A stretch of 64,000 nt of DNA from assembly GCF_012927445.1 (NCBI RefSeq), contig NZ_JABBPD010000008.1, positions 552,925 to 616,924 of the forward strand. The letters are read 5' to 3'. The notes under the pieces were generated by a model that was not told the origin of the DNA, did no database searches, and worked only from the letters and a program-made list of their open reading frames with translations. This document shows, piece by piece, positions 53,018 to 61,076 of this stretch; position 1 is the first letter of the stretch; each line of letters starts with the position of its first letter. This stretch comes from Rhodoferax sp. (GTDB lineage: Bacteria; Pseudomonadota; Gammaproteobacteria; Burkholderiales; Burkholderiaceae_C). The position numbers were made by a program, and so were the translations under genes.

Positions 53018-54490
53018 TCAGTACAGATCAGCGCCACCTAACGCCGGTATCATTGGGGTCTGGCGATGCCGCAAAGGAACTCGCCAGCTAACTTTCCCGT
53101 TGATCTTCTTGGATTCGCCAAACAATTCGCGTAAGATGCCTGCACATTCCTTGCACTGGGGGTTGGTTGGAAAGTTGATTCCGATGGCCTGCAACACTTC
53201 AATGGAGGTCATTGGTGGCAGGTGGGCGCGTGAAGTGTCCGCTATATCGACAGCATTCATAATGCGTTCACGGATGGCACTCACAACCCGGTGTGCATTG
53301 TTTTGTTGCTCAAGAACCAGTTCCTCTTCTGGTGTCAACCACCACTGCTCACCCTTTTCAAAATCAATGGCAAGTTGAGCAAACAACTGTTGCATGTCGA
53401 TGCCGTGCTGGTAATTGATCTTGGTGACTGGAATCGTCCACCAACGCGAATTACCAGTTGAGTCCACCAGAAAATTGCTGTCGTTAACCGTGGCACAAAA
53501 CACTGTGCGCCGAGGGTACTCAGAATCCAGTCTTCCATAAGGGCGTCGCACCTTGTCCGTATCTGCCGTGATGAAGCCCTTAAGACGGGCAACATCTTTT
53601 TTGAAAGAGCTATCCAACTCTCCAATTTCGACGATCCAGTGCGAAGCTGCCCTTGTGATGGAGTCTTTGTTGCTGCCATCCAAATGGTGATTGAGCAACA
53701 CCGTTTGTGCTCGAAGATTCTCATCAGGGACTAATGATGCAACCCAAGCCGTTTTACCCAGTCCCTGTTTACCTTGCAAGGTCAGTACACCACGGCACCG
53801 GAATCCGCTTTCCATCAACGCCGCAGCAACCGGGCTAAGCACCCAGCGGTACATCAGGACCTCTTTTAGATCCTGCGGAAATCCATCAGCTTGCTCCAGG
53901 GTGGCATAAAAGGCTGGGTAACGATCAACACCATCCCACGGTTTGCTCCTGATCATGCTGGCCACAGGGTTGTATTGGTTTCTGTCACCGACGGCAACAA
54001 GTAGGCTGGATATCTGACTTGTTGGGAAGCTGTTCAGTGACGCAACACTGACTATTTGTGACAGCAAAACGTTGTCGCGGTTGTCGAAAGAGCCGGTGTG
54101 CCCTGCTATAACAATCTCTAGTTTCTTAGCGATAACGTTATAGCCAACTGATATGTCGTAGGCCGTCAGCATGTACTGGAAGTTGGCGATCGTCGGCAGA
54201 ATCTGGCAGCTTGGGGTACGGGGTTGATTTGGGAATGTATTCGCATCCAGCGGCTTGGCTTTATCCAAGACAAATACGTTGCTTCGCTGGTTTGTGAGTG
54301 ACTGTGCCAAGCCTGAGTTCGATGGCGCCAGTGTTTTGCTGGCACCATCTGGGCTTGCTACCAATGCAGACGGCGGAATCGGTTTGATTTTGTCGGGTGG
54401 CGTGGCATCACTGATCTTATTTTTCGTGATCAGGTGTGCTGGAAATTCGAATGGCGCATTACCCTTGGGTGACTTTTCTTGAGACTCCAT
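53018..54490 (-). CDS. virulence-associated E (VapE)-type ATPase / primase-helicase
   Basis: 490 residues. A disordered N-terminal 100 residues precede a P-loop domain: LQGKQGLGKTAWVASLV (Walker A), HWIVEIGELD, FITADTDKVRRPYGR and RRTVFCATVNDSNFLVDSTG, then RWWTIPV. This is the layout of VapE/DUF3987-type SF3-like proteins common in satellites and plasmid-like elements, probably used in replication of the excised element. The start has a GAAAGGG site. Confidence 0.86.
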   Translation of the reverse strand: MESQEKSPKGNAPFEFPAHLITKNKISDATPPDKIKPIPPSALVASPDGASKTLAPSNSGLAQSLTNQRSNVFVLDKAKPLDANTFPNQPRTPSCQILPTIANFQYMLTAYDISVGYNVIAKKLEIVIAGHTGSFDNRDNVLLSQIVSVASLNSFPTSQISSLLVAVGDRNQYNPVASMIRSKPWDGVDRYPAFYATLEQADGFPQDLKEVLMYRWVLSPVAAALMESGFRCRGVLTLQGKQGLGKTAWVASLVPDENLRAQTVLLNHHLDGSNKDSITRAASHWIVEIGELDSSFKKDVARLKGFITADTDKVRRPYGRLDSEYPRRTVFCATVNDSNFLVDSTGNSRWWTIPVTKINYQHGIDMQQLFAQLAIDFEKGEQWWLTPEEELVLEQQNNAHRVVSAIRERIMNAVDIADTSRAHLPPMTSIEVLQAIGINFPTNPQCKECAGILRELFGESKKINGKVSWRVPLRHRQTPMIPALGGADLY

Positions 54491-54540
54491 TTTGCCCTTT
54501 CTAAAGGCTGTTGATGAAGTCTTGAGTAAATCAGCGGGTG

Positions 54541-54581
54541 TCTGGTAATACGTCGATTTACCAAAAGGTAAATGGTAAATT
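54541..54581. promoter_or_regulatory. 41-bp repeat copy 2, possible operator
   Basis: TCTGGTAATACGTCGATTTA through GGTAAATGGTAAATT. It holds the exact palindrome TTTACC-AAAA-GGTAAA and lies 51 bases upstream of the VapE gene start. Confidence 0.75.
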
Positions 54582-54591
54582 CATCCTGAGC

Positions 54592-55416
54592 CTAAGTCCT
54601 CTTCAGAGTCAATGCTTTCTTGCTTCTTAGGGCTGCCGAAATAAGTTTCCGTATGTTTTCGACCGATTGACCACTCAATTCATTCTCGTTATTCGCTACA
54701 AACGCAACGCCAGAAAAATACTTTGCGACTTCTAGCACATTTGGCTCATCAACAACGCCTCCATATTTAGGAGCAGTCTTCGCGAATGCCTCAACGAACA
54801 GTGCAAGTGTTGTAAGAATGTTGCCCGCTTTGACCTTGCCCAAGTCACCCGTTTCATTCACATCTCCTTGGCGTTGTCTTATTTTCTTAGTTACTTCAAC
54901 AATGGTGGGGGCAGAACCTTCGAGTGAGAAGATAGAAAACTCATACTTCTTTATGGCCCACAAATCAAGACTACTCAGCGCAATGTAGGGGTCATTGAGA
55001 GTTTTTGTAGCAGTTTTATCTACGCGCAATTCACACTCATCACCTCTCGCAAGTTCATCGTCGATGTCACGAAAATATTGTGCTGCTTTGTAAATTTTTT
55101 GACTAAGGCGGTCAACTTCGTCAGCCGCATCACTAAATACTTTTTTCGACTCGTCCGTTTTGAGCTCATCATCTGCTTCAAACGCTTCATACAGCCTTTT
55201 TTGTGCGGCTTCCCGCAGTTCCAAAAGTTGATCTTCAAGTGGCTCGTCCATCGTATGGATGTACGGAAGCTGATCCTCTGAGATGCCGTCTTCAGTCACA
55301 TCGATGACCTTGCGCCGAATTGGACCTTGCATCCAGCCAAGTAATTTGGCAACTGCCACATTTCTGGTACAACTCGTACTGAAATCTATGAAAATCTCGT
55401 CAGCGGCGGTGATCAT
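54592..55416 (-). CDS. unknown protein, helical
   Basis: 274 residues with an AGGGAGT ribosome site. A long helical, coiled-coil-like centre (DQLLELREAAQKRLYEAFEA, DEVDRLSQKIYKAAQYFRD) is visible. It begins ITAADEIFIDFSTSC. No family recognised. It lies upstream of VapE on the same strand, with the 41-bp repeat between. Confidence 0.7.
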   Translation of the reverse strand: MITAADEIFIDFSTSCTRNVAVAKLLGWMQGPIRRKVIDVTEDGISEDQLPYIHTMDEPLEDQLLELREAAQKRLYEAFEADDELKTDESKKVFSDAADEVDRLSQKIYKAAQYFRDIDDELARGDECELRVDKTATKTLNDPYIALSSLDLWAIKKYEFSIFSLEGSAPTIVEVTKKIRQRQGDVNETGDLGKVKAGNILTTLALFVEAFAKTAPKYGGVVDEPNVLEVAKYFSGVAFVANNENELSGQSVENIRKLISAALRSKKALTLKRT

Positions 55417-55845
55417 GATGGACTCCCTATTAATGTTGGATTTGGCTACAGATGGTGGGTAATATTGATAGCATCACGCTGGCAAGATCGACAAGTGGAT
55501 TTGATAGTACCCCTTCTAAGCAGAATCACATCACAAAAGAGCACGTACATACATTCCTCTACACATATTTCCAAAAGACAAAATCACTTATTTTGATTGA
55601 ATGTTTTTTTTAAAAATTCCCAATGTAGTTGGTGGTAGCAGGAGAAGGAGGGGAAGCAAAAAAAATCAACGTTTACTGGGACATAGGGGTGGGGAGGGGG
55701 CGCAAACTTTGTAACACCAACACAAGATGAAAAAAGAGTTGTGACGGTAGCTCGCTTAATGTCCATTCACCACGGCACAGGTTTCGCTTTCGAAGATTTC
55801 TGCCCCCACCTGCATCCCCCACGGGTCAAATGCTGTACACCTCCG
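55417..55845. other. non-coding stretch
   Basis: No supported gene. The centre is AT-rich (55,560-55,630) and then purine-rich on one strand. No repeat or hairpin that I recognise. Confidence 0.5.
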
Positions 55846-56259
55846 TCAGTCAATCGCAGCCAAGATGGACTTCACCTCTGCATGCCCAAGCATGTATTCT
55901 CGCAACAGGTGGTACTGCTGGGCGCAAGTCTCGGCAAACGCACCATCACCAAACGACAAGTGGCTATAGGCATACAAACAGGCAGTGATTCCCAATGCAT
56001 CCCCCGACAGTTGCCCCGAAAAGCCATTGTCGGCGTTGACTTTAAATATGGTGTCGGTTCGTGGTGCCATGTAGAAACCGCCATTAGATAAAGCAAAGAA
56101 GTGCCAATGTCCACCGTTGTATGTGGGTGCCGCCAATTGCTCCGCAAAGCAAAACACCGTGGGCTCCAGCTTCAGCGGGAAGTGAATGCCAAACAGCTTA
56201 TCCACAAAATCCATGCGGTCAGCTTCAGGTACAAGGTAGCTGGAAATGTTGTCATTCAT
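55846..56259 (-). CDS. antirestriction protein, ArdB/KlcA family
   Basis: 137 residues from ATG 56259 (GGAA upstream). It has YNGGHWHFFALSNGGFYMAP and the later NADNGFSGQLSGDALGITACLYAYSHL that correspond to the KlcA/ArdB pattern (YSGGYWxFYxLSNGGFYM and FSGELSADAAGIVA). Such proteins inhibit type I restriction without binding DNA-like ends. It helps the element enter a host with restriction systems, of which this genome carries at least two kinds. Confidence 0.88.
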   Translation of the reverse strand: MNDNISSYLVPEADRMDFVDKLFGIHFPLKLEPTVFCFAEQLAAPTYNGGHWHFFALSNGGFYMAPRTDTIFKVNADNGFSGQLSGDALGITACLYAYSHLSFGDGAFAETCAQQYHLLREYMLGHAEVKSILAAID

Positions 56260-56395
56260 GTGAAATTCCAATCAAAAAAATAATGGTGTTGTCCGCCACC
56301 CAGCCACGCTTACGCCCACTGCGAAGTGCAGCTTGCGAAACATGACTGGGGGGAAGAAGCGAGAAGAAACGAGATGGGTGTGAGGCAGGGTAATG

Positions 56396-56557
56396 TCAGT
56401 GAACAATAACGTCCAAGTCATAGCCCCAACCATCTTCAGCCTCAGAGCCAGCCAGGTGACAAGCTTGGGCATTAATGGCTTCGGGATAAGCGTCGTCCGG
56501 AATGTCCCAATCAAGGACAGCGGAAACGGCATCGAGATAGCGGTCTTGTATTTGCAT
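56396..56557 (-). CDS. small acidic protein of unknown function
   Basis: 53 residues from ATG 56557, with a strong AAGGAG site 8-13 bases upstream. Acidic C-terminal half (EDGWGYDLDVIVH). It follows directly the shifted frame of the membrane gene at 56,577 and is probably cotranscribed. Confidence 0.6.
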   Translation of the reverse strand: MQIQDRYLDAVSAVLDWDIPDDAYPEAINAQACHLAGSEAEDGWGYDLDVIVH

Positions 56558-56576
56558 AAAAATTCTCCTTAACGAA

Positions 56577-56743
56577 AACAGTAGAAAATGAAAATGGTCA
56601 GGCCCAAAGCGAGCGCGACCAACGAGGGAAGGGGGAAATCGGAATGTCAGCAGTGCAACGGCGGCAATGCCCATCCAGCGGGTGTTGTTGAACATCAGGC
56701 CAAGAAGGCTGACGGCGATCAAGGTGGAAACGAGAGGTCGCAT
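56577..56743 (-). pseudogene. small membrane protein with an apparent frameshift
   Basis: An AAGGAGG site precedes ATG 56743; the frame starts MRPLVSTLIAVSLLGLMFNN with a hydrophobic helix and AAVALLTF. Near the C5 run at about 56,635 the hydrophobic coding sense moves to another frame, which reads PSLVALALGLTIFIFYCFR and stops at 56,577 just before the next ribosome site. In the original frame translation would run on into the 53-residue gene. Sequence error, mutation or programmed shift cannot be told apart. Confidence 0.5.
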
Positions 56744-56888
56744 TGGCCTCCTTCGGTAATGAAAAAAACTTTAGGCCGGTATTGGGCCGGTATTGGCGGC
56801 GTGAAAAAAGTCAGCTCGGAAAACTTGTTACGTTTCAAGCACTTACAGACGCAAAAACGGAGAGACCTGCGGATTACTACTAGCTCGA

Positions 56889-57383
56889 TCAGTCTTTGAC
56901 CTTCATTGGCTTGTCTTTGAGCGTCAACTTCCTACCTCCGGTATTCGCATTGGCCGTTGCAGCCATAGCAATATCCGGTGCCGATTCCAGCAATGCATTG
57001 ACCTCCGCCATGAATGCCGATGGATCAATCAATTCATAGCAGCGTCGGTTGGTTTTCAATGTCCGCACCAATCCAAGGCTCTTCAAAACAGCCAGCAGGA
57101 AGCCAGGTGAATTGGTCGATTTGCTGGGATAAATGGAGCGCAGGGTCGAGGACGTGATTTCCTGACTATTGGGGAGTTGATTCAGAACTTCTTGAATGCC
57201 GACGTATGGAATCCAGTCGTTGTTGAAGTAACCGCCACCATCATTGGCCAGCAACTGGAACTGGATCTCGGAAGCAGCGTTGCCGCCGACGTTGTAGGTC
57301 AGGGTCGATTTGCCTGAAAGGGAAGGGCAGGATGCCGTTTTCAAAATGGTGACGTATACGGCTTGATTAGTTTCTGTGTTCAT
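56889..57383 (-). CDS. protein of unknown function, island-type
   Basis: 164 residues beginning MNTETNQAVYVTILKTASCP. The middle (NDWIPYVGIQEVLNQLPNSQ, LLAVLKSLGLVRTLKTNRRC) looks like a winged-helix-like unit. The tail is basic. Function unknown; AGGAGT precedes ATG. Confidence 0.7.
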   Translation of the reverse strand: MNTETNQAVYVTILKTASCPSLSGKSTLTYNVGGNAASEIQFQLLANDGGGYFNNDWIPYVGIQEVLNQLPNSQEITSSTLRSIYPSKSTNSPGFLLAVLKSLGLVRTLKTNRRCYELIDPSAFMAEVNALLESAPDIAMAATANANTGGRKLTLKDKPMKVKD

Positions 57384-57501
57384 GACGAACTCCTGTGTGT
57401 GAATGGGATTGAGTGGTGATCAGACCGAAGCCTTCTCATATAAGATGGCTGAAAATGCGCAGTCCAAAATGGACAGGCAGGGAGATGGCAAGGTGGCTGC
57501 G

Positions 57502-57873
57502 TCAACTACGAATGAGCCACCAAAGGATGTAAAGAATGACGGCCCATACTGCGCAGTACACGGTGAGGTAAATGCCGATTCCGACTAGCATCACACCCAA
57601 CCACAGCAGTCCAGCTGGTGCAATAAATCCTAAAAAGGCACCAAGGATCAATCCTTTCAGGCCACTGCCGAATCCGCCGATGCAAGCATCGACGATCACG
57701 CTAATGACAATGGGAATGCGTAGCTTGCGGAAATAGCTTGGAACGTCTGTGATGCCAAATCGCTCCAGCATTGACAGGAATACCAAATTGACCGTTTCTG
57801 TATGGATCGACCGCCATGCAGGCAAGACCTTTCTTGGATGAAACTTGCGATCGGAGGATTTGCGGGATGCCAT
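57502..57873 (-). CDS. small inner-membrane protein
   Basis: 123 residues from ATG 57873 with a basic N-terminus (SRKSSDRKFHPRK), then three hydrophobic segments (IPIVISVIVDACIGGF, LILGAFLGFIAPAGLLWLG, YLTVYCAVWAVILYILWWL). No family recognised. It starts two bases after the upstream stop, so the two are coupled. Confidence 0.65.
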   Translation of the reverse strand: MASRKSSDRKFHPRKVLPAWRSIHTETVNLVFLSMLERFGITDVPSYFRKLRIPIVISVIVDACIGGFGSGLKGLILGAFLGFIAPAGLLWLGVMLVGIGIYLTVYCAVWAVILYILWWLIRS

Positions 57874-57875
57874 GC

Positions 57876-58271
57876 TCAGATTGCCACCGGCATTGCATAC
57901 TTTCGGCACATCGCCAGCAACTCGGGATCAACTCCAGTTTTAGGTATGAAGACCTCAATGCCAAATCCGTCGTCGCTGATGATGAACACCATCTCAAAGA
58001 ATCCGGCATGTTCGTCCAGGACCTCGAAAGATTGCGTATACCCAAGCTGATCAAAGCGGATGCCTGTCCACTTGTTGGCCAAGATGTCGAAGCCAAGTTG
58101 TGCATTGAGGGCGTCAATGCTGTCACCGGGTTCGACCACAAGAAAGTAGCCCAGCACGTCGGGGTCGTATGGATAGTCTTCACTGAGGTCACTGATCGTT
58201 TTTTCAATACAGGTGCGCAACTCAAGATTTGTGACGGTGGCGGCGTCGGCAGGGTCTCGGATTGTTTGCAT
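57876..58271 (-). CDS. protein of unknown function
   Basis: 131 residues, acidic, no membrane segments (IEKTISDLSEDYPYDPDVLG, DDGFGIEVFIPKTG). An AAGGAG site precedes ATG. It is first of the pair with the membrane protein. I do not recognise it. Confidence 0.68.
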   Translation of the reverse strand: MQTIRDPADAATVTNLELRTCIEKTISDLSEDYPYDPDVLGYFLVVEPGDSIDALNAQLGFDILANKWTGIRFDQLGYTQSFEVLDEHAGFFEMVFIISDDGFGIEVFIPKTGVDPELLAMCRKYAMPVAI

Positions 58272-58291
58272 GGCAGCTCCTTTCGATAGAC

Positions 58292-58328
58292 AAAAAAAAG
58301 CCCCGAGACTGCGAGGGTCAGGGGGCTT
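58292..58328 (-). terminator. leftward terminator upstream of the 58,271 gene
   Basis: AAGCCCCC / GGGGCTT pair; minus strand continues TTTTTTTG. It would stop transcripts of the small frames to its right. Confidence 0.7.
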
Positions 58329-58428
58329 GGCAGGGGTGACGTTTCAACCCTTGCGGGTGTTGCGTCAGTTATGAGATATGGATGGTCAGTGGGGTGGTGA
58401 AGGTTTCGGGTGACTGAGTTGGTGATGG

Positions 58429-58494
58429 TTATGCCTGTGCCTTGTACCGCTTCCTCAAGGCGAAAAGGTCAATGGCACTCAGTATCAGCGTCAT
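58429..58494 (-). CDS. candidate 21-residue micro-protein
   Basis: MTLILSAIDLFALRKRYKAQ A: the ATG overlaps the stop of the 32-residue frame as ATGA. The sequence is a short hydrophobic and basic peptide. It could be non-coding. Confidence 0.25.
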   Translation of the reverse strand: MTLILSAIDLFALRKRYKAQA

Positions 58495-58589
58495 GAAACT
58501 GATGTCTCAGACAGCAATTTGATCCATACGGACATGGCACCCAATTTGAAGAGGGCGACGGCGGTTGCGGCAACGAATGGCAAGAACAT
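58491..58589 (-). CDS. candidate 32-residue membrane micro-protein
   Basis: FLPFVAATAVALFKLGAMSV begins a single hydrophobic helix; AAAGGAG lies 6-12 bases upstream of ATG 58589. It is too short for usual annotation. The strong ribosome site is the main support. Confidence 0.45.
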   Translation of the reverse strand: MFLPFVAATAVALFKLGAMSVWIKLLSETSVS

Positions 58590-58920
58590 AAAGACTCCTT
58601 TGGGTTGGTGGAAGTGGAAATGAAAAAAGCGCCACAGGGATTGCTCCGAGGGCGCTTTTGAGGGGGCGGTGATGCTTTGATTTAAAATTTGAGAGTAAAA
58701 GAAGGAATAGGGTTGCTCTTGGGGAAGTCGTCCGCTATTCTGATGTTCCTTGAACTAGGGCATGGAAAAGCGTCCAGGATTACTTGGATCCAGGGCTTTT
58801 TAGTGGCTGCTTAAGTCGATTGGGACTGGGAGTCCGGATTGGCCGTTTTGGCCATCCGTTCGACTAGACTCAGAGGTAATACTAGGGGCTATTTTTGGGA
58901 AGTTGCAATATAAGTTTTCC
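58590..58920. other. non-coding stretch downstream of the cytosine methyltransferase gene
   Basis: Holds one terminator (58,622-58,659); nothing else recognised in 331 bases. Confidence 0.5.
58622..58659 (-). terminator. terminator downstream of the cytosine methyltransferase gene
   Basis: AAAAGCGCC / GGCGCTTTT with a 17-base loop; the minus strand continues TTTTTTCATTT. It is 260 bases past the methyltransferase stop. Confidence 0.75.
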
Positions 58921-60765
58921 CTAAGCCTCTTTTTGGTGGCAGTGTCCAAAGAGCCAGTTTCCCGCAATTGCATTCACCACACCTACATGAACAGCGTTTC
59001 CCAAGCACGCAAAGGCGCGCTCTCGATTAGGCGGATGTACCCAACTCGAGGGGAATCCTTGCAACTGCAAGGCCTCAGAGGGAATGAGATGCCTCCCCAA
59101 TGCGCCAGGAGCAGCCCCATCTAACGACTCACTTCCATTCAGGCGCGGGACAATCGGGACTTGTGTGGTCGTCATTGCGATCAACGCAGGGACGTGTGCC
59201 AGGCGTTTAACGCGCAGGCCTGACGGTCTAAATTGGAGAATGTGTTTCCATATCTTAAGATCCTCTCCTTTGCAATTCCATTCGAGTTTTTGGTAAGACG
59301 GGACTCGAATGACTTGATAAAGGTTGTCGAGCCACTGTCTGAGCCAATGGGGATCAATGGATGACCACAGTCTGATGGCCCATTCGCGGTTTTGTTCAAT
59401 GAAGCGCTGCTTCCAACGTGGCCATGCATCTCGCTTACCTGCGTAAGCTGGCCAAGTTTCAATCCAATCAGCAGTCCTAAGCGTATTGAATGGCTTTGAA
59501 AGCCAAGCTCGCTCACCAGTTGGTGAGAACTCCTTGATGTCAACACCAAGAGATGTGGATTCTCCAATACGTTTTCTAGCGAAATTGAATAGTTCTCTAC
59601 GCTGGTTTGCCAGTGTCTCTAAATCAGAAGCACATACCTTAGGGTTTTCATGAATTGGGTACCAATGCCAGGGGTCCAATTCATAACCCCAGATTGGGTA
59701 CGAGGGCATAGTCTCTTTCCAAGCGGGCTTAGCACCTAGTCGGTCAAGTTCCTCAAGCTTCTCCAGGAGTTTAGCCCAGTGGTTGATACACCGCACGCGG
59801 TCAGATGTGACTTGAGACGAAACCACGCTTTCAGTTTCTGCTGGTGATTTCGCTCCTGAAATAATAGCGGAGAGATTAGTTCTCGCTTGCTCGTCAAGTC
59901 CTTTACCAATCAGTGATGACAACATTACGTCAGTGCGCCCGAACGGAAATGTATTGCGCTTGCTCAATGGCTCCTTCAGTAACTCACGGATCAACTTTGA
60001 ATCCGTTCGGATTGGCTTTTTCCGCTGGCCAACGATAAAAAACCGCTCGCGATGATGGGGATACCCGAGATGATGGGGTGAAATGAGCCCTGAAGAATCA
60101 CCGACGCCAACATGCTCGGTAGCAACGATGTCGTATCCGAGATCGACTTCCAAGATTCTGCGCACGCGAGACCACGTATTGCCTCCGTCATGTTTTGCGA
60201 AATTACCGACGTTCTCTAGTAACAAAAAAGCAGGTCGCTTTTCTCTAAGAATTGTCGCGATAGTATGGAATACCGTTCCGCGTGTATCGTCCAACCCGCG
60301 CTGAGCACCAGATTTAGAAAAAGGCTGACAGGGGAATCCGGCACATAGCAAGTCGTGCTCGGGAAGCAATGACTTGCCATTTTTAGACTTTCGAAGTCCA
60401 GTCTCCGACTCATCTAAGAAACAAGTCATGTCTCCGTGGATTTTGACGAGTTGGCCGCGTTCATCGAATTCCGGTAAGGCGTTAAGGAACTCGGGAAGTT
60501 TTCCATTTTTTGCCTTGCCTTTCTCGTAAAGTCCCGACTCCGAATGCAGCTTCCTGTACGTATCACTGATTTCCGGGAAGTTGGCTACATAGCACTTTCG
60601 CAGGTCATTTTCAAGCTCCGACGCAGCCACACAAGTAAAGGAAATTGGATTGCTCAGCTGATCGGCCGCTGCTTTGGCTGCATCTGAGAGTCCCAGATGG
60701 AAGCCTCCCAGGCCCGCACAAAAATCCACGAACCGAATCTCGCGAGGCTCGTCGCTCACACCCAC
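58921..60765 (-). CDS. C5-cytosine DNA methyltransferase
   Basis: About 614 residues; the start is uncertain (GTG 60765, GTG 60759 or the TTG 60831 all have weak ribosome sites; the conserved domain begins IRFVDFCAGLGGFHLG). Motif I is that stretch, motif IV has the catalytic Cys in LLCAGFPCQPFSKSGAQ, motif VI LLENVGNF, motif VIII HHRERFFIVG, and motifs IX-X include EALQLQGFPSSW and CLGNAVHVGVVNAI. A large region between about 260 and 560 is the target-recognition part. It is divergent from the DUF262 gene and probably protects host DNA against the neighbouring system. Confidence 0.92.
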   Translation of the reverse strand: MGVSDEPREIRFVDFCAGLGGFHLGLSDAAKAAADQLSNPISFTCVAASELENDLRKCYVANFPEISDTYRKLHSESGLYEKGKAKNGKLPEFLNALPEFDERGQLVKIHGDMTCFLDESETGLRKSKNGKSLLPEHDLLCAGFPCQPFSKSGAQRGLDDTRGTVFHTIATILREKRPAFLLLENVGNFAKHDGGNTWSRVRRILEVDLGYDIVATEHVGVGDSSGLISPHHLGYPHHRERFFIVGQRKKPIRTDSKLIRELLKEPLSKRNTFPFGRTDVMLSSLIGKGLDEQARTNLSAIISGAKSPAETESVVSSQVTSDRVRCINHWAKLLEKLEELDRLGAKPAWKETMPSYPIWGYELDPWHWYPIHENPKVCASDLETLANQRRELFNFARKRIGESTSLGVDIKEFSPTGERAWLSKPFNTLRTADWIETWPAYAGKRDAWPRWKQRFIEQNREWAIRLWSSIDPHWLRQWLDNLYQVIRVPSYQKLEWNCKGEDLKIWKHILQFRPSGLRVKRLAHVPALIAMTTTQVPIVPRLNGSESLDGAAPGALGRHLIPSEALQLQGFPSSWVHPPNRERAFACLGNAVHVGVVNAIAGNWLFGHCHQKEA

Positions 60766-61076
60766 AGTTGTCAAAATAACCCCAAAACAAATTCGCCAAA
60801 CGAAGCTGAGCCCGCTGCGGAGTTTAACCAATAGCCCACGCTCAGCGCTTCAATAAACAGGATTATCATCTGAAGCGGGAATAGGTCTAAAAATGCGAGT
60901 GAAGTCCAAAATTCTGTCCAAATCGGCGTCTTAGATGCGCTTGCAAAATGACTTTTGAGGCATCTGCGCTTCTTTAAGTCAAAAAGGCAGATCAAAAACT
61001 GCCATTTGCGGTCTTGACAACTTGCTAGACTGAAATTAAACCAACAACGAAATTTACAAAATATTTAGGGCAGGAA
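60766..61076. other. divergent intergenic region of the DUF262/methyltransferase locus
   Basis: 311 bases without a gene. Includes the inverted repeat GGCAG-N8-CTGCC (60,986-61,003) and a TTGACA at 61,014-61,019 with a poor -10, in front of the DUF262 gene. Confidence 0.5.
60986..61042 (+). promoter_or_regulatory. possible promoter/operator of the DUF262 gene
   Basis: TTGACA (61,014-61,019) fits a sigma-70 -35; an AT-rich tract at 61,035-61,042 could be -10. The palindrome GGCAG-ATCAAAAA-CTGCC ends 10 bases before it and may bind a regulator. Confidence 0.35.

Noticed and set aside
52732..53091. 119-residue plus-strand frame
   Set aside because: Low-complexity Pro/Ser-rich product, opposite the VapE end, no ribosome site.
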